Shown in pieces: positions 20,836-29,602 of a stretch of 49,658 bases of DNA. This DNA comes from Clostridium sp. CS001. GTDB lineage: Bacteria; Bacillota; Clostridia; Clostridiales; Clostridiaceae. Positions within the stretch are counted from its first letter, which is position 1; each line of letters begins with the position of its first letter. The notes beneath the pieces were generated by a model that saw only the letters and a program-made list of their open reading frames with translations, searched no databases and had not been told where the DNA came from. The DNA lies in assembly GCF_020443565.1 (NCBI RefSeq), contig NZ_JAIZZN010000030.1, positions 1-49,658 of the forward strand, in the 5' to 3' direction. The translations under genes were made by a program, and so were the position numbers.

Positions 20836-20851
20836 TATAGCGTTAGACTTG
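20820..20851. terminator. Bidirectional terminator between two convergent flippase genes
   Basis: A 12-bp stem (20820-20831 with 20840-20851) overlaps the last codons of the plus-strand gene. On the minus strand it is followed by a T-rich run (complement of 20807-20819); on the plus strand by CTTAACTTTCTT. It therefore can serve the gene at 20879-22513 well and the other one weakly. Confidence 0.65.
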
Positions 20852-20878
20852 CTTAACTTTCTTCACTTCTTTAAATTT

Positions 20879-22513
20879 CTATCTAATTATATTTAAAATA
20901 GAATTAGGTATAAGCTTGGTAATCTTGCTTGGTAATACCTCTAAATCAGCTTTAGATATACCACCAATAAGCACTAATATTAAGAAATAGGTTACTATGG
21001 CAAAACCTATGGAAATTAGTACAGCAACACCATTAGCAAAATATCCTTCTTTAATAAAACTTAATATGAAATCAAAGTTACCGTATATTAACTTTGCCAC
21101 AACTGCCATAACACCTGAAGCTATTATAGGTTTAATTGCATGTTTAGATAGTTTAATTTTAACCCTCAATACTTTGTTTATAGTAATGCTGTTCAATATT
21201 AAGGGGATTGCAAAACTCACTCCATTAGCCAAAACCGCACCTAATATATTAAAACTTGGAATGGCTACAAAAATATAATTAATAATTATCTTTCCTATGA
21301 GTCCAAGTACCGCATAAAAAGTAACTAAGTAAAGCTTACCTAGCCCTTGAAGTATTGAGGTTTGAATACTAACAACAGCCATGAGTATTATAACCACAGA
21401 TCCATACCTAAGCAATCTTGAAACATCAGTCTCGTAATGAATTAAATGTACTATAGGTTTAGCTAAAACTGAAAGTCCAACTGCGGAAGGCACAGACACT
21501 AAAAAACATAGCCTAAAAGCATAGTTAATCTTTTCCCTTACTGCTTTTTTATCCTTTAATGCCACTAAGCTAGATATAGATGGTAAAATAGCTACTGCTA
21601 AAGCTGAAACAATAGCTATAGGCACACCTACAAGTGTAGTATATTTTGCTAGCATACCCCATAAAATATCAACTTGCACTTTGTCAACTCCAGAATATGC
21701 CATCCTAGACTTAACTAAGAACAAATCTATTAATAATCCCGATTGCTGAAGTCCTACACAAACTGTCATTGGGACAGAATAACTTAATAGTTTTTTTACT
21801 AATTTTTTAGTTGTAAACACTCTTGTAATACTCTTATTGTATCCTTTAGGAACTCTAAAAACCTTATTTTTTTCATACATATTAATCATATATATTACTG
21901 CAATTAGTGCTCCTACAGACGTTCCAATGGTTCCCCCTGCAGCACCTGCTGCTATACCATACTTCACAAAGATTGCAGCGAAAATCAAACTAAATATTGT
22001 ATTTGCAATTTGCTCAAGCACCTGTGACACCGCAGTAGGAGTCATATTCCCTCTTCCTTGAAAATAACCCCTGTAAGCTGACAATACAGATGATATTAAA
22101 ATTGTTGGTGAAAGAGCCATAATTGCGAGTTTTGCTGAAGCACTATTAGTTGAATTGGCAAGTGGTGCCGCAAAAACAAGCATTAACAAAGACATAATAA
22201 TACCTAATATTAGCAGTAGTCCTCTAGCTATTTTAAAAGTCTTTACTGCATCTTTGTAATTTCCCGTAGCTATAAGTTCTGAAATCATTTTAGAAATTGC
22301 CACTGGAATACCTGCATTAGTTAAAACATACATGTACACAAATATATTGTATGCTGATGCATATACACCATACCCTTGCCCTTCCCCTCCTAATATTTTG
22401 TTTAAAAAAGGCACATAAAGCAAGGATATAAGCTTAACCATAAAACTTGCTGCAGATAATATGGCAAAGCCTTTTGTGGTAGATTGTTTATTTGAATTTA
22501 TTTCTTGATCCAT
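20879..22513 (-). CDS. Polysaccharide/lipid flippase of the MOP family (YtgP/MurJ-like)
   Basis: 544 residues with about 14 membrane helices and the family start FAILSAASFMVKLISLLYVPFLNKILGGEGQGVY-like, followed by NAGIPVAISKMI. Members include YtgP and SpoVB-type proteins; lipid II or other lipid-linked sugar export at the membrane is the likely role. AGAGGTG precedes the ATG by 7 bases. It is co-directional with the RluA gene upstream (11-base gap), so probably co-transcribed with it. Confidence 0.82.
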   Translation of the reverse strand: MDQEINSNKQSTTKGFAILSAASFMVKLISLLYVPFLNKILGGEGQGYGVYASAYNIFVYMYVLTNAGIPVAISKMISELIATGNYKDAVKTFKIARGLLLILGIIMSLLMLVFAAPLANSTNSASAKLAIMALSPTILISSVLSAYRGYFQGRGNMTPTAVSQVLEQIANTIFSLIFAAIFVKYGIAAGAAGGTIGTSVGALIAVIYMINMYEKNKVFRVPKGYNKSITRVFTTKKLVKKLLSYSVPMTVCVGLQQSGLLIDLFLVKSRMAYSGVDKVQVDILWGMLAKYTTLVGVPIAIVSALAVAILPSISSLVALKDKKAVREKINYAFRLCFLVSVPSAVGLSVLAKPIVHLIHYETDVSRLLRYGSVVIILMAVVSIQTSILQGLGKLYLVTFYAVLGLIGKIIINYIFVAIPSFNILGAVLANGVSFAIPLILNSITINKVLRVKIKLSKHAIKPIIASGVMAVVAKLIYGNFDFILSFIKEGYFANGVAVLISIGFAIVTYFLILVLIGGISKADLEVLPSKITKLIPNSILNIIR

Positions 22514-22524
22514 TTAAAACACCT

Positions 22525-23478
22525 CTAAAATTTAAATACATCCTTTTTGATCTTTTTAAATACTGGTGGTAAACTCTCTGCAACGGTTTTATTCTCCATA
22601 TAAGCTAGTTCCTCTGGACAATTTTTAAATGTTGCCTTATATGCATATAAATATTGGTAGTTCAGACCATATTTATTAGTGAAGAAACTATTGATTTTTT
22701 TATCTCCATATTTAGCATCACCTACAATAGCATGACCTAATTGACTTAAATGAGCGCGAAGTTGATGGCTTCTTCCTGTCAAAAGATTAATGTCTATTAA
22801 CGAAAACGTACCACAACTTTCTATGTTTTTAACTTCCATAGCAATTTTTTTTGTGTCTGGCATTTCTACGTTATATACCTGAGATATGTTAGCATCCTCA
22901 TTTTTATGTATATATCCTTCATAAATTCCATCTTTAATTCTTCCTCTTACTAAGGCCATATAAAACTTTTCAACATTTCTTTCTCTTATCATTTCATTTA
23001 AAGCTTTAAGCGCTTGAAAATTCTTACCAAACATAACTATACCTGAAGTATTTCTGTCTAGTCTATTACAAGGTGCTGGCGTAAAAGTTATTTCATTTTC
23101 TGGCCTGTAATCTCCCTTGTCAAACAAATAAGAAAGTACATAATCTGTTAAAGTAGGATCTCCATCCTTTTGGTCAGCATGAACTAAAACTCCTGGCCAT
23201 TTTTCTACCATTAATATATTAGAATCCTCAAAGGTTATTTTTAATTTATTTTCAATCCTCTTAAACTCTTCTTTTTTAACATCACTGGTAATATACTTTG
23301 TTTCAACGATATCCCCTTCTACTAAAGAATGTTTTTCATTGATTTTGTTACCATTAACTCTAATATCACCTTTTCTAAAAGCTTTATATATTCTGCTTAG
23401 TGGCACATCCCCAAGTACTTTTCTCATGAATTTATCTGTTCTTTGTCCTGCTTCATTTGCTCCAATTTCTATCCTCAT
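22525..23478 (-). CDS. RluA-family pseudouridine synthase
   Basis: An N-terminal S4 RNA-binding domain (RTDKFMRKVLGDVPLSRIYKAFRKGDIRVNGNK, residues ~13-50) is joined to the RluA catalytic domain with the motif RLDRNTSGIVMFGK (about 137-150), whose Asp is the nucleophile. LLTGRSHQLRAHLSQLGHAIVGD is the second signature. It makes pseudouridine in rRNA or tRNA (RluC/RluD-type; target not decided). 317 residues is typical. AGGAGG lies 5 bases before the ATG. Confidence 0.93.
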   Translation of the reverse strand: MRIEIGANEAGQRTDKFMRKVLGDVPLSRIYKAFRKGDIRVNGNKINEKHSLVEGDIVETKYITSDVKKEEFKRIENKLKITFEDSNILMVEKWPGVLVHADQKDGDPTLTDYVLSYLFDKGDYRPENEITFTPAPCNRLDRNTSGIVMFGKNFQALKALNEMIRERNVEKFYMALVRGRIKDGIYEGYIHKNEDANISQVYNVEMPDTKKIAMEVKNIESCGTFSLIDINLLTGRSHQLRAHLSQLGHAIVGDAKYGDKKINSFFTNKYGLNYQYLYAYKATFKNCPEELAYMENKTVAESLPPVFKKIKKDVFKF

Positions 23479-23613
23479 AAATACCTCCTAGTTCTTTTAT
23501 CTATAGTTTTTATATCTAATGACGAATTCCGTACATAATCTAATTTACATTATAATAAATCAACTTACACTATTAAAAAATCACATCAAACATCAATTAT
23601 ATACTAATATGCA

Positions 23614-24786
23614 TCATAAGTTCAATAAAAATTCAAAAGCAAGCTTGCATTGCATAGCTACCCCTACAGATAAACAGCTCTCATCTATGTCAAATAAACT
23701 TCCATGGGCAGGATTCACTATAGCTTTTTCCTTGTTTCCACTGCCTAAAAAATAAAATAGCGATGATCTTTCATTTGCAAAATAAGCAAAACTTTCCACT
23801 CCCATAGTAGGTGTATCTAGTTTATAAACATTACTTTCTCCAATGACTTCTTTTGCCTTGCTTTCAAACATATCTGATAGCTTATCATTGTTATAAAGAC
23901 AGGGATAACTTTCTTCTATATTAATCTCACACTTCCCTCTCATGGAGCTTACCGTTCCCTCTACTACTTCTATTAATCTAGTCTTTATGTATTCCCTATG
24001 TTCACTTTTCATAGTCCTAATAATCCCCGATATTATTACTTCCTCTGGGATGATGTTTTGAGCTGTCCCTCCATGAATGGAGCCTATGGTAATTACTGCA
24101 GCATCTGTGGGTGGAATTTCTCTACTTACAATGTTTTGAAGCGATATAATAACATTGCTGGCTATTACAATAGGATCAATTGTCATGTGTGGACTTGCAC
24201 CATGGCCTCCTCTACCTATTATCTTTATGGTAAAAGGATTTGATGCTGCATAGGCATTACCTCTTTTCAAACCAACAGTTCCTGCCTCAAGCCACTCTTC
24301 TACATGCAAGCCAATAACAGCATCCACAGTGGGGTTTTCAAGTACTCCCTCTTTAATCATTATTGATGCACCACCAGTTGTTTCTTCTGCTGGTTCAAAA
24401 AATAGTTTAATGTTACCTGGAATTTCATCTTTCATGCTGTTTAGTATTTTAGCAGTGCCTAAAAGTATAGTAGTGTGAGCATCATGTCCACAGGCATGCA
24501 TTTTGCCATTAACTTTTGAGGAGTAACTACATATTTTCCTATCTTGCAGTGGAAGTGCATCCATATCTGCTCTTAAAGCAACTGTTTTTGTACCATTGCC
24601 ACGAATAATAGCACAAATCCCAGTTTTCGCTACCTCATAAAACTCAATACCTTCCTTTGATAAAAAATCTTTTACCTTTTGAGAAGTCCTAAATAAGTCA
24701 AAACCCAGTTCAGGGTTCTCATGAAGATCACGCCTTATTTTAACTAATTCATCCTGAAGATTTTCTGCCATATTTAAAAAATCCAT
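23614..24786 (-). CDS. M20-family amidohydrolase (N-acyl-amino-acid hydrolase type)
   Basis: A metallopeptidase-fold enzyme cleaving N-acyl amino acids or small peptides. Motifs: RRDLHENPELGF near the start, MHACGHDAHT (metal-binding His/Asp), EPAEETTGGA (Glu pair), VDAVIGLHVEEWL, the dimerisation-domain GGHGASPH, and GVESFAYFANERSSLFYFLGSG near the end. About 390 residues. The start ATG 24786 has AGAGGTGA 5 bases upstream; the in-frame ATG at 24828 has none. Homologues include hippurate hydrolase and YxeP/YtnL; the true substrate is not known. Confidence 0.9.
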   Translation of the reverse strand: MDFLNMAENLQDELVKIRRDLHENPELGFDLFRTSQKVKDFLSKEGIEFYEVAKTGICAIIRGNGTKTVALRADMDALPLQDRKICSYSSKVNGKMHACGHDAHTTILLGTAKILNSMKDEIPGNIKLFFEPAEETTGGASIMIKEGVLENPTVDAVIGLHVEEWLEAGTVGLKRGNAYAASNPFTIKIIGRGGHGASPHMTIDPIVIASNVIISLQNIVSREIPPTDAAVITIGSIHGGTAQNIIPEEVIISGIIRTMKSEHREYIKTRLIEVVEGTVSSMRGKCEINIEESYPCLYNNDKLSDMFESKAKEVIGESNVYKLDTPTMGVESFAYFANERSSLFYFLGSGNKEKAIVNPAHGSLFDIDESCLSVGVAMQCKLAFEFLLNL

Positions 24787-24858
24787 TATATTCACCTCTT
24801 TACAATAAAGTCTTTTCAAAATAACCAATCTATTTTCTCTTATTTCAAAACGCTAAAA

Positions 24859-26994
24859 TTACTTTTCCCAATATATCGAAGCTATATCACCATTTTTAAG
24901 AGTCTGATGATAGCTAGCTTTGTCGCCATTTAGCATTAGTATTAAACTTCCCTTTGAAACAGACAAATCAAAATCTATATAATCAAATATATCTAAAAAC
25001 ACATATTTTTCTTTATTTGCAAGAGTTACAACTTTCTTATTAACCTCAATATAAACCTCAGTTTTAGCTTCGGTGCTTATCTTAGGTACATTTATGCTAA
25101 TCTTATCAGGTGCCTGAGTAGTATGATCTGATTCAATACCAATACCCTCTAGTTCATCTTCAGCATCTATGTGTGTTTCTATTTTGAAGTTCTGCTGATT
25201 TTCAGTGTATTCTCCCTGAATTTCTTCTTCCTCCACTTTAGCCTTTTCAATTTTTGCATTTACTTTATATATTCTATCCCCTTCTTGTATAACATAATCC
25301 TTTGGAAGCTCCTTATTATCAATTATGAAAGTTAAACCTTCTGATTTATTATCAAAATACTTTACGTACTCTTCAATTGTAGCAGGGAATTTTATATTAA
25401 CATCATCATCTTCTTTTATTACAGTGTTTATTTCAGTTCTTATATTATTTATAAATGGAACAGGTTCAATATTTTGAATTATATCTTGCAAATAAAAACT
25501 CACAGTTTGGATACTTCTTACAAAATCCATAACCTTAGGTTCTGCATTTTTACCATCTTTACTGAAAATAGTCTCAATTATATCCCCTTCTTTTACCTCA
25601 GAATCAATATTAGAAAGCTTTTCATTTATTTTAATTTGTGCACCTTTAGCTAAACTTCCAAAAGCCACTCGTCCTATTCCATTAACTGTAAACCTTATAT
25701 TGCGTCCATTCTTACCAATCAGTATTTTAGGATTTATACCAGCTTGAACCATTACATCCATAACCGTATGTTTATTTGCATTAAATAGACTTATAATCTT
25801 ATCATTTATAGTTACGTCAATAAAATCATGTCCCATTCTCTTTATTGATATAAGTGCAATACCTAAAACCGTAACTCCAATGCTTCCGAGTTCAGCATTA
25901 CATATACAGTCAACCACTGCTTCGCGACCTTTAATTGCAATCCTTTGTATTGGCAAATTTAAAATCTTAGCAATAGTTTCTTTAATAAAAGGAGTATGAG
26001 CTCCCCCACCTACTAAAAATACTGCATTAGGGGCTTTCCCTCCATTTAATTCAATTATCTTTTTCCCAATTTCTTCTGAAATTTTCATAACCACAGGATT
26101 AATTACTTTTAATACTTCCTCTGGCGATATTTCATTTTCAAAGCCTAATACATCTATATACCCAATATTATCTTCTCCGCTACATTGCTTTTTAATCTTT
26201 TCAGCAGTGTTAAAATCAACTAAAAAAGCCTGTGATATTATTTCAGTTACCTCATCCCCTGCTGTTGGCACCATACCATATGCACTTATGCTATCATTAC
26301 TACTAATGGCAATATCCGAAGTACCTGCACCAATATCCACCAAGGCTAAATTTAGTAATCGCAAACTTTGAGGAACTACAGCTTCCATAGCTGCTATTGG
26401 CTCTAATGTTAGACTTATAACTGAAAGACCTGCCTTGCTCATTACAGCATAAAGACTATCTATTACTGATCGTGGAAGGAAGGTAGCTATAATTTCTACT
26501 GCAATTTTTTCTCCTTTGTGAGAATTCAGATTTGAGATTATGTATCCATTTAAATAGTAACTTTTCACACTATATCCTACACAATAAAGCTTTCCTTGTG
26601 TAGACTTATTAATTTCATCTTCTGCCATTTTAACTGCAGTAAGCTCTAAACTTCTAATTGCTTCTCTATCAATTTCCTTTTCTGCATCCACTTCAATTTC
26701 AGACTTCACCTCCGTGGTCCTTAAAAATCTTCCAGCAGCAGCAATGGCTACTTTAGTTAAAGAAACATTTAAGCTAGTCTCTAATTCTTTTTTTACCTTT
26801 TTTACTCCACTAGCTACCAATTGAATATCATGAATTTGACCATCAATCATAGCCCTTTCTTCATGTTCTTTATAACTTTCAGCAATAACCTGAAATTTCT
26901 TATCTACAATCTTTCCAACTGTACCTATTATAGATCTTGTTCCTATATCTAAAGCAAAAATCAATTCCTCTACGTTAACATTTGTGATCTCCAT
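24859..26994 (-). CDS. FtsA-like actin-family protein with long C-terminal extension
   Basis: The first ~400 residues have the actin-fold signatures ALDIGTRSIIG (phosphate 1), LVDIGAGTSDIAISS (phosphate 2) and VFLVGGGAHTPFI (adenosine motif), with an FtsA-like layout. A further ~300 residues of beta-rich, repeated-looking sequence (VMVQAGINPKILIGKNGRNI, FIDNKELPKDYVIQEGDRIY) follow, which ordinary FtsA (~420) lacks. ATG 26994 was chosen for its AGAGGT ribosome binding site; 27087 would read through a hairpin. FtsA tethers FtsZ to the membrane, but no amphipathic C-terminal helix is seen here, so a paralogue with a different role is possible. Confidence 0.8.
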   Translation of the reverse strand: MEITNVNVEELIFALDIGTRSIIGTVGKIVDKKFQVIAESYKEHEERAMIDGQIHDIQLVASGVKKVKKELETSLNVSLTKVAIAAAGRFLRTTEVKSEIEVDAEKEIDREAIRSLELTAVKMAEDEINKSTQGKLYCVGYSVKSYYLNGYIISNLNSHKGEKIAVEIIATFLPRSVIDSLYAVMSKAGLSVISLTLEPIAAMEAVVPQSLRLLNLALVDIGAGTSDIAISSNDSISAYGMVPTAGDEVTEIISQAFLVDFNTAEKIKKQCSGEDNIGYIDVLGFENEISPEEVLKVINPVVMKISEEIGKKIIELNGGKAPNAVFLVGGGAHTPFIKETIAKILNLPIQRIAIKGREAVVDCICNAELGSIGVTVLGIALISIKRMGHDFIDVTINDKIISLFNANKHTVMDVMVQAGINPKILIGKNGRNIRFTVNGIGRVAFGSLAKGAQIKINEKLSNIDSEVKEGDIIETIFSKDGKNAEPKVMDFVRSIQTVSFYLQDIIQNIEPVPFINNIRTEINTVIKEDDDVNIKFPATIEEYVKYFDNKSEGLTFIIDNKELPKDYVIQEGDRIYKVNAKIEKAKVEEEEIQGEYTENQQNFKIETHIDAEDELEGIGIESDHTTQAPDKISINVPKISTEAKTEVYIEVNKKVVTLANKEKYVFLDIFDYIDFDLSVSKGSLILMLNGDKASYHQTLKNGDIASIYWEK

Positions 26995-27069
26995 TTTTAT
27001 ACCTCTTCTCAGAAAATTATTCGGCCCATAAATAAGTACTAAGCCAAAGATGATGTTTGTTTTTATGTA

Positions 27070-27104
27070 CACTAAGCTCATATTCACAGAATATGAGCTT
27101 AGTG
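27070..27104 (-). terminator. Strong hairpin between the 47-residue gene and the FtsA-like gene
   Basis: A perfect 16-bp stem (27070-27085 with 27089-27104) and 3-base loop. On the minus strand it follows the small gene's stop by 40 bases; the tail after the stem is TACATAAAAAC, so a weak T-run makes it an imperfect terminator. It could instead shape the leader of the FtsA-like gene. Confidence 0.5.
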
Positions 27105-27143
27105 TAATTATATAACATTACATGGAAACATTCAACGAAACTA

Positions 27144-27287
27144 CTATTTATGTTTTCCTTTTTTCTTCATTTTAAGATTTCCTTTTCTAGCAATAGATTC
27201 AGTAGGCTTATCCTTTGAAGTTGCCTTAACAGCTTTAGCCTTTTCTATAGACGTATTAACAGAGTTTTTACCTTTTGGAAGTGTCAC
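27144..27287 (-). CDS. 47-residue very basic protein, unknown function
   Basis: GTG at 27287 with a strong AAGGAGGG ribosome binding site 7 bases upstream opens a frame of 47 codons ending at TAG 27144. The product is rich in Lys (16), with Ser/Thr in the middle (KATSKDKPTESIARKG) and a terminal KMKKKGKHK cluster; it has no hydrophobic segment. Codon use and the RBS support it as a real gene. I do not recognise a family. It lies between the UvrD-type helicase and the FtsA-like gene on the same strand. Its charge would suit nucleic-acid or ribosome binding. Confidence 0.7.
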   Translation of the reverse strand: MTLPKGKNSVNTSIEKAKAVKATSKDKPTESIARKGNLKMKKKGKHK

Positions 27288-27348
27288 AATAAATCCCTCC
27301 TTATATTATAAACTCACTAGAAAACAAATTATTTAACAAAATTAAGCA

Positions 27349-29406
27349 TTACACTTTTGATATTAAAGAATTGTTGTATAATACATTAGTATCAAATTTC
27401 CTTGTAATTCCACCCTCAAAGCTTAAATCCAAATCTTTACTTGTAATAGAAATAACTTTTCCCTTGCCAAAGCTTTTATGGATAACCGTATCCCCTTCTT
27501 TAAAAGGTAAGTCCGTTTGGTAACCACCTATAACATTGCACTCCTTAATAAATCGTGAGGTTTCTTTAACCTTTCCTTTCACATTTTTAGAAATGCATAG
27601 CCACACATTATCAACAGCTCTTGTAATTCCTACATAAAATAATCGTCTTTCTTCTTCTAGGTTTTTATCTATGCTATTTACATGAGGTATATTTTCCTCG
27701 TTACAATTAATAAGGTATACATTTTTAAACTCCATTCCCTTTACCCCATGGATCGTACTGAGTATTACTGCATCCTCATCTGTGTTTTTCTTATGTTTAC
27801 TAATCTCTTCCTTAACCTGCTCCACATGGGCTAGAAACGCTATTATAGAGTTATATCCTTCTATCGCTTGTCTAAACTCGTCAATAACATCCTCCATCTC
27901 ACCTAGGTCAATCTTAAACTTACTACAATATTCCTTAATATAGTCATGGTAGCCTATGCTTAAAACTATATTATCTATTGCACTTTTCAATGAAATCTTA
28001 TTTAAAGCATGAATATCTTTTTTTAATTTATCTAGCATTTTCATTTGAAACACAGGTACCCCTTCAATTTCCTTTACCATTTCAAAGCAGTCTTCCTTTA
28101 CAGAATTTCGCCTTAAATTATCTAAATTCACTTTGCTTATATATCTAAAGGGTTTATTAATTATTTTAAGGAAGCTATCTTTATCACTTTTATCAATGCT
28201 TAGCCTTAAATATGCGATTATATCTTTGCAAATAAAATGTTGAAAGAAATCATATTCTTTATCTAAAAGCCTAAAAGGTATCTTTTTTCTAATAAAAACA
28301 TCTATTAAACTTCTACATTCTACGTTTGTTCTATACAATATGGCATTATCTCTATAATTTTTATCAAAGGTTTCCATACGATTTAGTATTATGCAACTAA
28401 TTTCCTCTGCTTGAGAGTTTTCATTTACATTATTAAGTATTGCAATACCGCCATCTTGCTCTTTAAAAGCTGTTATATGTTTTTCATTTCTCATGGTGTT
28501 GTTCTTTATAACATTCATGGATATCTCCACTATATTCTTTGGACATCTATAATTCGTGGATAATGGTAACTTATCCCCGCCCTTAAAATGCTCTGAAAAC
28601 TCAACCATGCATTCAGGCTTTGACCCTCTAAAACCATAAATGCATTGGTCCTCGTCTCCCACTGCGAAAATAGAATTTTCCTCATTTAATAGCCTTAGTA
28701 TCTCTACTTGCATGGCATCACAATCCTGGAATTCATCAACTAAAATATGCTTAAATAAATCTCTATACCCCATAAGCATTTTGTAATCTTTTATAAATAA
28801 ATCCCTACAACCTATTTGAAGATCATCAAAATCAAATAAGTTCTTTTCCTTTCTGTACTGCTCATAAATATTATAAGCTGCCAAAAATATACCTTTATCG
28901 ATACTTGGAGAGAACTTCTCAATTGTTGCACCACTTGTTTTAAATACAGAAATGTTATTTATGACTTCCTTTACTTTTTCATCACTTACTTCATCTAGAT
29001 AAGACATTAACACATTCTTTATAAGTTTATAAACATCAAGTGTATCAATTATATTTATCTCTCCATAATAATTTTTCAGAATCTTATAAAACAAACTATG
29101 GAATGTACCAAAGAATGGAACGTTTGCCCTTCCATTTATAGCAATATATCTGTTTTTCATATTAATAGCAGCAGCTTTTGTAAAAGTAATTACAATAATA
29201 TTACTTGGGCTAAAATTTAGCTCATTTATTAAATGAACTATCCTGTTAACAATAACTACGGTCTTACCTGATCCCGGTCCTGCTGTAACCAATAAATTTC
29301 TTCTTTCTGAAAAAACTGCATCCTTTTGTTCTTTGCTTAATTTTGAATTTATCCTACTACTTTTTACTACTTTATTATTCATCTTGTATTTTATCTCCGC
29401 TTTCAT
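27349..29406 (-). CDS. UvrD/PcrA-type ATP-dependent DNA helicase
   Basis: All superfamily 1A motifs can be read: TAGPGSGKT (I), VITFTKAAA (Ia), LVDEFQDCD (II), GDEDQCIYGFRGS (III), STNYRCPKNI (IV), STIHGVKGMEFKNVYLIN (V) and EEERRLFYVGITRA (VI). A Tudor-like C-terminal end (GDTVIHKSFGKGKVIS) is PcrA-like. At 685 residues it is shorter than PcrA (~740). It unwinds 3'-5' in repair or replication restart. The start is uncertain: ATG 29406 has a poor ribosome binding site; ATG 29382 has GGAG 12 bases before it. Another, genuine PcrA may exist elsewhere. Confidence 0.9.
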   Translation of the reverse strand: MKAEIKYKMNNKVVKSSRINSKLSKEQKDAVFSERRNLLVTAGPGSGKTVVIVNRIVHLINELNFSPSNIIVITFTKAAAINMKNRYIAINGRANVPFFGTFHSLFYKILKNYYGEINIIDTLDVYKLIKNVLMSYLDEVSDEKVKEVINNISVFKTSGATIEKFSPSIDKGIFLAAYNIYEQYRKEKNLFDFDDLQIGCRDLFIKDYKMLMGYRDLFKHILVDEFQDCDAMQVEILRLLNEENSIFAVGDEDQCIYGFRGSKPECMVEFSEHFKGGDKLPLSTNYRCPKNIVEISMNVIKNNTMRNEKHITAFKEQDGGIAILNNVNENSQAEEISCIILNRMETFDKNYRDNAILYRTNVECRSLIDVFIRKKIPFRLLDKEYDFFQHFICKDIIAYLRLSIDKSDKDSFLKIINKPFRYISKVNLDNLRRNSVKEDCFEMVKEIEGVPVFQMKMLDKLKKDIHALNKISLKSAIDNIVLSIGYHDYIKEYCSKFKIDLGEMEDVIDEFRQAIEGYNSIIAFLAHVEQVKEEISKHKKNTDEDAVILSTIHGVKGMEFKNVYLINCNEENIPHVNSIDKNLEEERRLFYVGITRAVDNVWLCISKNVKGKVKETSRFIKECNVIGGYQTDLPFKEGDTVIHKSFGKGKVISITSKDLDLSFEGGITRKFDTNVLYNNSLISKV

Positions 29407-29556
29407 CCATCTTTTAAAATTGTTCTGGTATTATGTTTATAAAACTAATTATATACTATAGTTTATCACTATTTTGCCCTAAATTGCTCATATATTATCT
29501 TTATACCCAAAATTCTATTGAAATAATCCTATGTAACCATTAAACTGTAATTATGT

Positions 29557-29562
29557 TATAAT
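29557..29562 (+). promoter_or_regulatory. Candidate -10 box of the pncB promoter
   Basis: TATAAT at 29557-29562, 41 bases before the ATG, is a perfect -10 hexamer; the -35 region at 17 bases (TAACCA) is poor. AAAGGGG at 29591-29597 is the ribosome binding site. No riboswitch-like structure is seen in the short leader. Confidence 0.45.
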
Positions 29563-29602
29563 TCTATTAAACAATATAATTAAATTTCAAAGGGGAAAAA
29601 TT

